A program made the translations under genes and the position numbers. From Tersicoccus phoenicis (GTDB lineage Bacteria; Actinomycetota; Actinomycetes; Actinomycetales; Micrococcaceae), in assembly GCF_001968835.1 (NCBI RefSeq), contig NZ_MRDE01000006.1, positions 55,428-119,427 on the forward strand: a DNA stretch of 64,000 nt, read 5' to 3'. Positions 23,392-31,214 of the stretch are shown one piece after another. The notes under the pieces are model-generated. The model saw nothing but the letters and a program-made list of their open reading frames with translations. It did not search any database and was not told the DNA's origin. Within the stretch, counting starts at the first letter, position 1; each line of letters starts with the position of its first letter.

Positions 23392-23547
23392 TCCGACGGC
23401 GATGCTCAACAAGGGGGGCCTGCCGCTGCCCTTGTCCCCGATCAGGCCGATCCGCTTGACGGCGTTGACGGTGAGCGTCACGTCGGTGAATATCCAATGG
23501 TCGGGGCGCCCGCGCACGGCCACTGCCGGACGACCAACCGTCAGCAT
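23392..23547 (-). pseudogene. Relic of an ABC-F type ATPase
   Basis: About 52 codons read HWIFTDVTLTVNAVKRIGLI then GDKGSGRPPLLSIAVG. This lines up with the start of ABC-F proteins (D-V-S-L-x-V ... GLIGxNGSGKSTLL). The Walker A is broken (GSGRPPLL in place of GSGKSTLL) and the rest of the gene is absent, so it is a decayed fragment. It lies between recQ and the P450 gene, marking the edge of the accessory region. Confidence 0.65.
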
Positions 23548-23618
23548 GCTGACCGTAGGATGAAGGGAGCGATCGTTGACACACCAGCGAACCGCATCCC
23601 CACGCGAACGGAGTTCCC

Positions 23619-24935
23619 GTGACCACTACCTCCTCCGCCACTCGCCCGTCCGGTCACACGTCCGCCGGCACCCTGGATCTGCTCCGGGCCGGTTACCGCT
23701 TCATGGACGAGGCCCGCGCCCGCTGGGGTGATCCGGCGGCCCGGGCGGCGCCGGTGCGTATCCTCGGTCGCCGGGCCCTGCTGATCCGCGGCACGGACGC
23801 GGTGCGCTTCTTCTACGACACGACCCGATTCCGCCGTCGGGGGGCCATGCCGTGGTTCATCAAGGCTCCGCTGTTCGGTGCGGGAGCGGTCCACGGCCTC
23901 GACGACGAGACCCACCGGCACCGCAAGCAGGGCTTCTTCCTCACCGCCACCACACCCGATCGGGTGGACGCCCTGGTCGACGTCGTCGACCGCGGCTGGT
24001 CCCGCGCACTGCATGACGCCCTGGACAGCACCCGACGGATCAACGTCTACCGTACCGCGATCGACGTCTACGGCCTCGCGTTGCTGCGCTGGGCGGGAGT
24101 CACCGGCACGGACGACGAGCTCGTGGCGCGCGCGCGGCGGCTGGCCGGCATCGTCGACGGGTTCGGGGTGCCGGCACTGCCGTGGCTCCGCGCAATGGCC
24201 TACCGGCGGGACTGCGACGCCTGGTTCACCGAGCAGATCGACCGGGTGCGATCGGCCCCGGACTGGCCCGAATGCGAGCGCCACAACCCGGCAGACCTCT
24301 CGATCGTGGAGCTCGCGGCGGCTCACCGGGACGAGCACGGGCAGCTCCTGGACGCGGGCACCGCCGCCGTGGAACTGCAGAACGTGGTGCGCCCGACCAT
24401 CGCGGTCTGCCGATTCGCGGCCTTCGCCGCGCTGGCGCTGGCCGAGCACCCGGAGCTGGTGGGCCGGGTGCGGGCCGAGACGGCGGAGCGGGGAACGACC
24501 GTCGGCGGTCCCCTGGCCCGTGCCGTCGCCCACGAGGTGCGCCGCGTCTACCCGTTCGTGCCGATGCTGCCGGCCAAGGCCCGCTGCCCGCTCCACTTCG
24601 GTGGGCACCGGATCCGGCGGGGTCAGCGGGTGCTCATCGACATCCTCGGCACCAACAACGACCCGGCGGAGTGGGACCGGCCCGACGTGTTCGACCCGGA
24701 TCGCTTCGTCGGGGTCGCGGCCGGTGAGATCGAGAACTTCGTCCCCCAGGGCGGCGGCACCCGGGACCGTGGCCACCGCTGCCCGGGCGAGGGGATCACG
24801 GTCAACCTGCTGGCCGTGACGGTCGCACAGCTGGCGCAGCACGACTGGACGATGAACTCACGGGGTCACCGGTTCCCGACGGGACGTATGCCCACCCGCC
24901 CCGTCGGCGGTCCGACCCTGCGGCTGGTCCGATGA
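23619..24935 (+). CDS. CYP152-type cytochrome P450 (fatty-acid peroxygenase/decarboxylase class)
   Basis: A 438-residue P450 of the CYP152 family, which uses hydrogen peroxide on fatty acids. The heme-binding loop is ENFVPQGGGTRDRGHRCPGE with ligand C388. The family-defining Arg-Pro of helix I is at R258-P259 (VELQNVVRPTIAVCRFAAF), the residue that binds the fatty-acid carboxylate. The distal site reads PLFGAGAVHGLDDETHRHRK, with F86 and H92. In OleT the equivalent position is His (decarboxylation to alkenes), and in BS-beta it is Gln (hydroxylation). The start is GTG 23619. The stop overlaps the first GT2 gene (ATGA), so it is co-expressed with two glycosyltransferases. Confidence 0.85.
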   Translation: MTTTSSATRPSGHTSAGTLDLLRAGYRFMDEARARWGDPAARAAPVRILGRRALLIRGTDAVRFFYDTTRFRRRGAMPWFIKAPLFGAGAVHGLDDETHRHRKQGFFLTATTPDRVDALVDVVDRGWSRALHDALDSTRRINVYRTAIDVYGLALLRWAGVTGTDDELVARARRLAGIVDGFGVPALPWLRAMAYRRDCDAWFTEQIDRVRSAPDWPECERHNPADLSIVELAAAHRDEHGQLLDAGTAAVELQNVVRPTIAVCRFAAFAALALAEHPELVGRVRAETAERGTTVGGPLARAVAHEVRRVYPFVPMLPAKARCPLHFGGHRIRRGQRVLIDILGTNNDPAEWDRPDVFDPDRFVGVAAGEIENFVPQGGGTRDRGHRCPGEGITVNLLAVTVAQLAQHDWTMNSRGHRFPTGRMPTRPVGGPTLRLVR

Positions 24936-25846
24936 CGGGGATTCCCCCAGAGCACGACACCCGCGCCCGGGTGACGGTGGTCGTCGCCACCCGCAACCGG
25001 CGCGACGAGCTGCTGGCGCACCTCCAACGGCACGAAGGGCCCGTGATCGTGCTCGACAACGCCTCCACCGACGGCAGCGCCGAAGCGGTGGCAGCGGCGT
25101 ACCCGGACCTGACGGTGGTCCCCCTGCCGGTCAATGTCGGGGCCCGAGCGCGCACCCTCGGCGCCGAGCGCGCGTCGACTCCCTACATCGCGTTCGCGGA
25201 CGACGACTCGTGGTGGGCGCCCGGTGCACTGGACCTGGCGGCCGACGTGTTCGACGCCCATCCCCGGCTCGGTGCCCTCGCCGGGTCCCTCGTCGTCGGG
25301 CCCGAGGCGGAGCCGGACCCGATCAACGCGGTACTGGCGGATTCACCGCTCGGTACACCGGCCGGTTGGCCCGGGCCGGCGCTGCTCGGCTTCGTCGCCT
25401 GTGGCACCGTCGTGCGGCGCCGGGCGTTCCTCGCCGTGGGCGGCTTCGACGACGTCGTGCGCTTTCCCGGCGAGGAGGAGCGGCTCGCGCTGGACCTGGT
25501 GGACGCCGGTTGGCAGGTCGCGCACGTGCCCGCCGTGGTGGCGCACCACCATCCCTCGCCGCACCGCGACCCCGACACCCGGCGGCAGAGCGACCTGATC
25601 CGCTCCCGCATCCTCACCGCGCTGCTGCGCCGCGGCTGGCCCGTGGTCGCCCGGGAGGCCGGAAGTGCCGTGTTGACCGCCGGCGGCCGACGTGCCCTGG
25701 TGGGCGCGCTACCCCGGGTACCGGCCGCGTTGCGGGCCCGACGACGACTCGCGCCCGCCACCGAGGCAGCGATCGCCGTCGTCGAGTCCGGCGGTGCCGA
25801 CTCCCCCACCTCCCAGGAACCCGCCCACGCGGGCGGCGACCGATGA
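24932..25846 (+). CDS. GT2 glycosyltransferase (rhamnosyltransferase-like)
   Basis: A 304-residue GT-A fold glycosyltransferase. It has TVVVATRNRRDELLAHL, VIVLDNASTDGSAEAV, the nucleotide-sugar DDD motif in IAFADDDSWWAPGAL, the acceptor region FVACGTVVRRRAFLAVGGFD, and the ED/EE-type catalytic segment FPGEEERLALDLVDAGW. No membrane helix is seen. It is a paralogue of the next gene (FADDDSWW versus FCDDDTWW). Both ends are coupled by ATGA overlaps in the P450-GT2-GT2 operon. The sugar and acceptor are unknown. Confidence 0.88.
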   Translation: MTGIPPEHDTRARVTVVVATRNRRDELLAHLQRHEGPVIVLDNASTDGSAEAVAAAYPDLTVVPLPVNVGARARTLGAERASTPYIAFADDDSWWAPGALDLAADVFDAHPRLGALAGSLVVGPEAEPDPINAVLADSPLGTPAGWPGPALLGFVACGTVVRRRAFLAVGGFDDVVRFPGEEERLALDLVDAGWQVAHVPAVVAHHHPSPHRDPDTRRQSDLIRSRILTALLRRGWPVVAREAGSAVLTAGGRRALVGALPRVPAALRARRRLAPATEAAIAVVESGGADSPTSQEPAHAGGDR

Positions 25847-26763
25847 GCGGCACCGAGCCGGGGATCACGCCGGACCCGCGCGTCGCCGTCGTGATGATCA
25901 CCCACAACCGGCGCGACGAGGCGCTCCGCTCTCTGGCGCGGCTGCGGGCGCTGCCCGAGCGCCCCCACGTGGTGGTGGTCGACAACGGATCCAGTGACGG
26001 GACGGCCGACGCCGTCCGCGAGCGCCACCCGTGGGCGGAATTGATCGCCAGCACAGAGAACCTCGGCGCGGTGGGTCGCAACGTCGGGGTCGAGCGCGTG
26101 GACAGCCCGTACGTCGGGTTCTGCGACGACGACACGTGGTGGGAGCCCGGGTCCCTGCGCCGAGCGGCCGACGCGCTGGACGCGCACCGGACCCTCGGGG
26201 TGGTCACCGGGAAGATCCTGGTGGAGCCGGGCGGCACCGAGGACCCGATCAACGACGAGTTGCTGCACTCCCCCGTCGAAACATCCGGCTCGATGCCGGG
26301 GCCGGCGCTGGGCAGCTTCCTCGCCGGCGCCTCGGTGCTCCGCCGCACGGCGTTCACCGAGGTCGGCGGCTTCCACGAGCGACTGTGGCTCGGTGGCGAG
26401 GAGGAGTTGATGGCCGCTGACCTGGCCACCGCCGGCTGGGAGCTGTGCCACCTGCCCGACGTGGTCGTGCACCACCAGGCGTCCACCCTGCGGGACCCCC
26501 ACCTGCGTCGCCGACACGGATTGCGCAACACCCTGTGGTTCACCTGGTTGCGCCGGCCGCTCCCGGCCGCGGTGCGGCGCACGGGGCAGGTGCTGGCCGG
26601 CGCCCCGCGGGACCGGGTGACGGCGGCCGCGGTTCTCGACGCCGTGCGCGGCCTGCCCTGGGTGCTGCGGGACCGACGGCCGCTGCCCAAGCACGTGGAA
26701 CGGCGGTTCCAGGCATTGGAGCACTCGCAACGCACCAGCGCGGCCCGCCGCTACGTCAGCTGA
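25843..26763 (+). CDS. GT2 glycosyltransferase, paralogue
   Basis: A 306-residue GT2 enzyme related to its upstream neighbour. Motifs: VAVVMITHNRRDEALRSL, VVVVDNGSSDGTADAV, VGFCDDDTWWEPGSL (DDD), [39 protein letters not shown]. The C-terminal helical tail (RRRHGLRNTLWFTWLRRPLP, AVLDAVRGLPWVLRDRRPLP) recurs as a broken fragment at 28891-29147, so part of this gene was duplicated. ATG 25843 overlaps the previous stop. It is the last gene of the operon; the RES toxin gene converges on it 26 bp away. Confidence 0.88.
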   Translation: MSGTEPGITPDPRVAVVMITHNRRDEALRSLARLRALPERPHVVVVDNGSSDGTADAVRERHPWAELIASTENLGAVGRNVGVERVDSPYVGFCDDDTWWEPGSLRRAADALDAHRTLGVVTGKILVEPGGTEDPINDELLHSPVETSGSMPGPALGSFLAGASVLRRTAFTEVGGFHERLWLGGEEELMAADLATAGWELCHLPDVVVHHQASTLRDPHLRRRHGLRNTLWFTWLRRPLPAAVRRTGQVLAGAPRDRVTAAAVLDAVRGLPWVLRDRRPLPKHVERRFQALEHSQRTSAARRYVS

Positions 26764-26789
26764 CGTCAGTTGTCGGAAGGATCGGCCGA

Positions 26790-27431
26790 TCACCTCTCGG
26801 CCTGGACGAGGTCGTAGCCGGACTTCTCCCCGGGACTGACCACGTCGACGCCGGACAGGGCACAGGCGGCGACCCCATCTATCGCCTGCAGCTCCGGCAC
26901 CGGGAGAGTGTCGTCGGCGCCCGCAGCACCGAACAGCGCCCAACTGTTGGCTGGGAGGGACGTCGATCTGGCGCCGTAGCGGACACCGTTGATACCCGCG
27001 TCGTCGAAAGCCCGGGCCCACGCTTGAGGCACGGCGTACGGGCGCATGGCAGCGAGCTCGTTCGTCGCGCCGAACTCGTCGGCGGTCGGATCGTTCAGGT
27101 CGGCGAAGTGCGCCGCCGGCGGTAGCACCAGTGTCGAGACGGCGAACGCCTGAGCGTGCTTCAGCAGCACCTTCCGCCCGTGGTCGAGCATCTTCGCCAG
27201 CCGCTCACGGGTTGCCGTCTTCACGTTCCCCGCGGCGTAGAGCGTGCCTCGTGGAACCGGCAGGTCGAACCTTCCCCCGCCATCGGAGGAGAACCATCGC
27301 GGATCCCGCTCGATGCTGTGAGCTCGGTACACCACCTCGGAGGCACACTCCACGGTGGGGAAGGCCGACAGGTCGAGCCCTGGATCGGGTTCGTCCTGGA
27401 AGGAGGTCTGGTCGCGTCTCAGTTCCGCCAC
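26790..27431 (-). CDS. RES-domain toxin of toxin-antitoxin module 1
   Basis: A 213-residue RES-domain protein. RES toxins (for example MbcT) degrade or phosphorolyse NAD+. Conserved positions visible are R36 (VVYRAHSI), the Gly-Arg-Phe segment SSDGGGRFDLPVPRGTLYAA with Y65, and E76 (TATRERL). The second half has SWALFGAAG. It lies downstream of its antitoxin with a 13-bp overlap, the usual antitoxin-first order. The reading frame is intact. Confidence 0.8.
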   Translation of the reverse strand: MAELRRDQTSFQDEPDPGLDLSAFPTVECASEVVYRAHSIERDPRWFSSDGGGRFDLPVPRGTLYAAGNVKTATRERLAKMLDHGRKVLLKHAQAFAVSTLVLPPAAHFADLNDPTADEFGATNELAAMRPYAVPQAWARAFDDAGINGVRYGARSTSLPANSWALFGAAGADDTLPVPELQAIDGVAACALSGVDVVSPGEKSGYDLVQAER

Positions 27432-27973
27432 AGCGCCCCAGCCTGGCGGGCAAGGTCGATGACCTCGCTCTCGCGCCCGACGCGCAGGGCCTGCGCTGGG
27501 GTCAGTCCGTCGAGGTCGTCGCCGTCGCTGTTGAGCCAGAGAGCGGCCTGCCAGGCGTCGGTCCGGTCCTTCTCGGCGAGCAGGTCGAGCACGTCGGCCA
27601 ACCGGGGCAGCCCTGTCCTGGTCTCATCGAACTGGAACGCCGGGTACAGCAGATGGTTGTCCGCGGTCTTCACGCACAGGAGGCTCCCGTTCTGGACCCG
27701 TTTGCCGAGCGCCTGGCGGGTGATACCGAGCCATCTCGTCAAGGCGGGGGTGTCGAAGAACGGCCCGACCTCTGCGTTCAGCGGCCCCGCCCCGGGCAGG
27801 GTGGAGACCATGCGCGCCGCAAGAGAGTCAGCTGACCCGGCGCTGGTGACGGCGGATTCAACATCGATCGAGTCGAGTCGGGTCAGCAGGGCACGCACGA
27901 GGTCGTCCCGCGCGCGGGCTGCCCGGGCAGCCGTCCGCGGCGTTGGTCGGGGCGTGTTCTGTGTCCTCGTCAT
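27419..27973 (-). CDS. Antitoxin of RES module 1 (Xre/MbcA/ParS-like)
   Basis: A 184-residue antitoxin. The middle has a DNA-binding-like region FFDTPALTRWLGITRQALGK, then RVQNGSLLCVKTADNHLLYP and AFQFDE. The C-terminal toxin-binding part is TDAWQAALWLNSDGDDLDGL, then TPAQALRVGRESEVIDLARQ, the DUF2384-type layout seen in antitoxins of RES toxins. The second module's antitoxin shares the LGxxRxxxxxR ... YPAxQF pattern. The basic N-terminus is probably disordered. The 105-bp upstream gap, which faces the broken MNT gene, holds repeats that may be its operator. Confidence 0.75.
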   Translation of the reverse strand: MTRTQNTPRPTPRTAARAARARDDLVRALLTRLDSIDVESAVTSAGSADSLAARMVSTLPGAGPLNAEVGPFFDTPALTRWLGITRQALGKRVQNGSLLCVKTADNHLLYPAFQFDETRTGLPRLADVLDLLAEKDRTDAWQAALWLNSDGDDLDGLTPAQALRVGRESEVIDLARQAGALWRN

Positions 27974-28078
27974 GGTGGCTCCTCCTCTCCTTCATCATCC
28001 TGCGTTGCAGTCAACCGCGTCAACCAAACTTTATCAATACGGTTGTTGGCCAATCCGTAGAAAAGTCGGAGGTGCGTG
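27974..28078. promoter_or_regulatory. Divergent AT-richer control region of RES module 1
   Basis: It contains CAACC (28021-28025) and GGTTG (28041-28045) as an inverted repeat around an AT-rich core, plus a nearby direct repeat GTCAACC/GTCAACC just before it. The low GC content and symmetry suit an autoregulatory antitoxin operator shared with the now broken MNT gene on the other side. Confidence 0.45.
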
Positions 28079-28684
28079 ATGCGAGTTCAGACGCCGCTGG
28101 CCGTGGTGACTCCCACCGTGGACGGAGACGTCCTGGCCGTGCTCGCGCGCGCCGACTCCTGGTTCACCGTCAGCGGCCTCCATCGGCTCGCGGTCTTCTG
28201 AGGGCATCCGGCGGACCTGTCCCGCCTGGTGGAGGAAGGCATCGTGTTGGTTCAGCCGGCCGGTCGCGCCTCGCTGTACCGGTTGAACCGGGAGCACCTG
28301 GCCGCACCGGCCATCATCGAGCTCGCCCGTCTCGGTGACACGCTGCGGGAACGCATCGCCGAGCGGATCGAAGGATGGGCCGAGCAGCCGGTGTACGCGG
28401 CACTGTTCGGATCCGGCGCCCGCGGCGAGATGACCGCGGCGAGCGACCTCGACCTCTTCATCCTCCGGTCCGGTGGAGCGTCCGAGGCCCGGTACGGCCC
28501 AGATCGATGACCTGACGCGCGACGTGCACGCCTGGACGGCAACGACCCTCGGGTTCTCGAATACACCCTCGACGAGGTGCGCGGTACGGCCGTCGACGAG
28601 CCGGTTCTGCAGTCCGTCGCCGACGAAGGCGTTCCCCTGACCGGCGATCACCGCCGGTTCCGGCGCCTGGTCGGCGCCCGGTGA
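28079..28684 (+). pseudogene. Broken HTH-MNT nucleotidyltransferase (antitoxin half of an MNT-HEPN pair)
   Basis: One frame starts MRVQTPLAVVTPTVDGDVLA and continues VLARADSWFTVSGLHRLAVF, then meets a TGA at 28199-28201. The same frame resumes SRLVEEGIVLVQPAGRASLY (winged helix), then VYAALFGSGARGEMTAASDL and DLFIL, the GSxxRG-x(n)-DxD nucleotidyltransferase motif. Frame is lost again after 28480, and the true C-terminus reappears in other frames (TLDEVRGTAVDEPVLQSVAD, FRRLVGAR), ending at 28684. A few residues are also missing around the internal stop. Such proteins AMPylate HEPN toxins in working systems; this copy is dead. Confidence 0.8.
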
Positions 28685-28881
28685 CCCCGGATCGGGCCGC
28701 CACCGCAGCGGACGCTCAGGGCCGGATGCGAAAAGCAGAGCAGTTCGCCGACGCAGCCTCCCTGCTGAGGGTGAAGACGAAGGCCGGGTACTCTGCCGGG
28801 CCGGTGTCCGCCAACGACGTCGGTGTCGCGCAGCGGGCTCACGTCGCCTTGTTGGAACTGGCCCGCAGCGCCGGGGGCTGA
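28681..28881 (+). pseudogene. HEPN-domain gene remnant, copy A, with an internal deletion
   Basis: A 66-codon frame whose GTG overlaps the MNT stop: TPDRAATAADAQGRMRKAEQ then FADAASLLR, followed directly by VKTKAGYSAGPVSANDVGVA and QRAHVALLELARSAGG. HEPN partners of MNT proteins normally have about 60 more residues between these two parts (the DAYVTLAVHAG region seen in copy B). The gene therefore carries an internal deletion and lacks its catalytic middle. Confidence 0.7.
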
Positions 28882-28890
28882 GGACGTAAT

Positions 28891-29147
28891 CGCCGCCGGC
28901 ACGGACTGCGCAACACCCTGTGGTTCACGTGGCTGCGACGGCCGCTCCCGGCCGCGTTGCGACGCACTGCGCACGTGCTGGCCGGCGCCCCGCGGGACGG
29001 GGTCCCGATGCGGCCGTGCTCGACGCCGTGCGCGGCCTGCCCTGGGCGCTGCGGCAGCGGCGGCCGCTGCCGAAGTACGTGGAACGCCGGTTCCGGGTGC
29101 TGGAGCACTCGGAACGGTCCAGCGCGGCCAGCCGCTGTGTGAGCTGA
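28891..29147 (+). pseudogene. Duplicated 3' end of the GT2 gene
   Basis: About 257 bp closely match 26506-26763, the last 86 codons of the intact GT2 gene, at roughly 80% identity by eye. Near the 3' end the frame reads AVLDAVRGLPWALRQRRPLP then KYVERRF, matching the intact gene; a one-base deletion breaks it further upstream. It begins right after HEPN remnant A, so it marks a duplication junction of the island. Confidence 0.8.
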
Positions 29148-29315
29148 CGCCGGCAGCCGATCCGTGTTTCTCAGGCGGCGCCATGTCATCGGCGTTGTTG
29201 AGCAGCGTTGTGCACCGCAGGATGGACGCAGCGCGGACCGACGCGAGTGTCGACGATCAGGCGACGGCGGAGCCGACGCCGCCGGCCTGACACCTTCGTC
29301 TGCCGCCCGATCTCG

Positions 29316-30242
29316 TCAGCCCGAGACCGGGTCGGCGAGCACTGCGCGAACCGCCCGCTCCTGGATTCCCCGGTGATACCGGCCGACGACAGTATCCGGT
29401 GGCGGTCCCGTCACGGTGACGAGTGCCTTCCACAAGGCCCAGGCCCGGGCGAGGCGCCATGTCGGGGGCGGCAGGCCGACGGCGTCGGCGAACAGCCGGC
29501 GCTCCGCCGCGTCGAAGCAGGTCCAGGCGATCACAAGGTCGCACGCCGGGTCCCCGACGCCACAGGTGCCGAAGTCGATGACGGCGGACAGTCGGCCGCC
29601 GGTGGTCAGGAGGTTGCCGACGCCGACGTCGCCGTGGAACCACACCGGGGATCCCTCCCGATCGGTCGCGAGCGCCTCCTCCCATACGGCCGCGCACGCA
29701 TCGACGTCGAGGCCGTCGTCACCGGACCGAGAACGGCGTAGCGTCTCGAGCGCGGCGCGGACCTCGCCGTCGTAGACCCGCGGGTGGGTGCCGCGGAAGA
29801 AGCTGTGCTCCCCCGCCGCCGGCCCACCGTCGGCCGGGAGCCGCTGAAACGCGACGAGGAACGCGGCGAGGTCCCGGGCCAGGGACATCCGGTCGAGGGC
29901 GGGGTCTGCGTCGACGGTGACGCCCGGCAGCCAGCGCCGCACCGACCACGGAAACGGGTAGCCCTCGCCCGGCACCCCGGTCGCCACCGGAACCGGGACG
30001 GCGACGGGCAGAGCGCCGGCAAGGGCGGGCAGGACTCGGTCCTCCTTCTCGACCGCTTCGACGTAACCGGCGGCGCTCGGCAGCCGGACCACCAGCACCT
30101 CGCCGAGGCGGAAGGTGCGGTTGTCGTTGCCCTGCGCAGGGACGGGCCGGACCGGCAGCGACGCCCACGCCGGGAACTGCGCGGCGACGAGCCGGGCAAC
30201 GAGGTCCGCGTCGATGGCCGGTCGGCGCTCGGCGGTGGTCAT
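29316..30242 (-). CDS. APH-family kinase (aminoglycoside phosphotransferase-like)
   Basis: A 308-residue kinase of the APH/choline-kinase fold. It shows QGNDNRTFRLGEVLVVRLPS (nucleotide-binding beta strands, catalytic Lys replaced by Arg in VVRLP, as in many APH-like proteins). The catalytic loop is VWFHGDVGVGNLL (HxDxxxxN) and the metal site is VIDFGTCGVGDPACDL. Such proteins phosphorylate aminoglycosides or unrelated small alcohols; resistance cannot be assumed. ATG 30242 was chosen; an upstream in-frame ATG at 30263 is possible. The gene lies between two MNT-HEPN remnants and looks intact. Confidence 0.82.
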   Translation of the reverse strand: MTTAERRPAIDADLVARLVAAQFPAWASLPVRPVPAQGNDNRTFRLGEVLVVRLPSAAGYVEAVEKEDRVLPALAGALPVAVPVPVATGVPGEGYPFPWSVRRWLPGVTVDADPALDRMSLARDLAAFLVAFQRLPADGGPAAGEHSFFRGTHPRVYDGEVRAALETLRRSRSGDDGLDVDACAAVWEEALATDREGSPVWFHGDVGVGNLLTTGGRLSAVIDFGTCGVGDPACDLVIAWTCFDAAERRLFADAVGLPPPTWRLARAWALWKALVTVTGPPPDTVVGRYHRGIQERAVRAVLADPVSG

Positions 30243-30300
30243 CGCGCCACGGTACCGCCTCACGTGCCGGCGGGTGCGCGGCGGCGAGCGAACCCTTCCC

Positions 30301-30560
30301 CTGGCTGGCGATCAGCGCCGGTTCCGACGTCTGGTCGGCGTTCGGTGACCCCGGACCGGGCCGCCACCGCAGCGGATGCTCAGGGTCGGATGTGAAAGGC
30401 CGAATAGTTCGCCGACGCAGCGTCCCTGTTGGTGGACGACGCCGGCCCGTCCACTGATCTGGCCGATGCGTACGTCACGCTGGCCGTGCACGCCGGCGTC
30501 GCTGCGGCCCAGCGGGCTCACATCGCCCTCCTCGAACTGGCCCGCAGCGCCGGGGTCTGC
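30301..30560 (+). pseudogene. MNT 3' end plus HEPN remnant, copy B
   Basis: Bases 30301-30348 repeat the last codons of the MNT gene. From GTG 30345 the HEPN copy reads TPDRAATAADAQGRM, then TGA, KAE, TAG, and FADAASLL. It then keeps the section missing in copy A (VDDAGPSTDLADAYVTLAVH then AGVAA) but jumps directly to AQRAHIALLELARSAG, lacking the KTKAGYS part. Two stops and an internal deletion show that it is dead. It is a direct repeat of 28637-28881 about 1.66 kb away. Confidence 0.75.
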
Positions 30561-30590
30561 CACCCACCCTCTCAAATCGGTCGGGGCGGG

Positions 30591-31214
30591 TCAGAACCGA
30601 TACCCCACGGACTTCGCCGCGTTCTCGATGGTTGCGGCGACCGTGGGGTGGGTCAGCGGCAGGGAGAGATCCGGGTAGGTCGGGAAGGCGTCCTGCCGAT
30701 GGCGCCACACGACGACCGTGGGACGGTTCGTCATCGTCGAGTTCAGGTAGAGACCCTCCGCATCGATCTGCTGGTGGATGCTCCGCGCCCAGTTCCGGCA
30801 CACGTCCTTCCTGCCGTGGGCGAGCGAGAAGGACGCCCCGTTGCGGATCAGCCAGTCATCGGTCAGGTCGAGCAGGGACAGGAACGCCGGTCGCCAGATC
30901 GTCAGGTGGGGTGTTCCCGTGGTCCAGTCGACACGACGGGTGCGTTGGAAGACTTCGGCCACGGCGGTGGTGATGTCCCCGGCGGCGTACATGACCCCGA
31001 TGCCTGGATGCACCTGCTGGGGCGGGGGGTGCGGGTCCCAGCGGGAGTTGGTCGGTCCGAACTCTCGCAGTGCCGACCAGGGCATGACGTTCAGGCCGGT
31101 GGTTCGGTGGATGCGGACCAGCGGCTGGCCCTCGGGCCAATCCCGGAAGTCGGCCTCCTGGGCGACCAGCGGCTGCGGCGGCGTACGGGGGTTCTTGGGG
31201 GCTACGGCAGCCAC
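30591..31214 (-). CDS. RES-domain toxin of toxin-antitoxin module 2
   Basis: A 207-residue RES-domain protein, distinct from module 1. Visible family residues are R34 (LVRIHRT), a NSRWDPHPPP segment, Y76 in GIGVMYAAGD, and E87 (TAVAEVFQ); downstream is DDWLIRNGASFSLAHGRKD. NAD+ depletion is the known activity of the family. The start overlaps the antitoxin gene by 13 bp, the same overlap length as in module 1. The frame is intact. Confidence 0.8.
   Translation of the reverse strand: MAAVAPKNPRTPPQPLVAQEADFRDWPEGQPLVRIHRTTGLNVMPWSALREFGPTNSRWDPHPPPQQVHPGIGVMYAAGDITTAVAEVFQRTRRVDWTTGTPHLTIWRPAFLSLLDLTDDWLIRNGASFSLAHGRKDVCRNWARSIHQQIDAEGLYLNSTMTNRPTVVVWRHRQDAFPTYPDLSLPLTHPTVAATIENAAKSVGYRF

Noticed and set aside
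28229..28510. A 93-codon frame as a stand-alone small nucleotidyltransferase
   Set aside because: The same frame continues upstream past a TGA to a proper start and the C-terminus is shifted, so it is part of a broken longer gene.
29316..30242. APH-like gene as an antibiotic-resistance determinant
   Set aside because: The fold is used for many substrates; nothing in the sequence shows aminoglycoside specificity.
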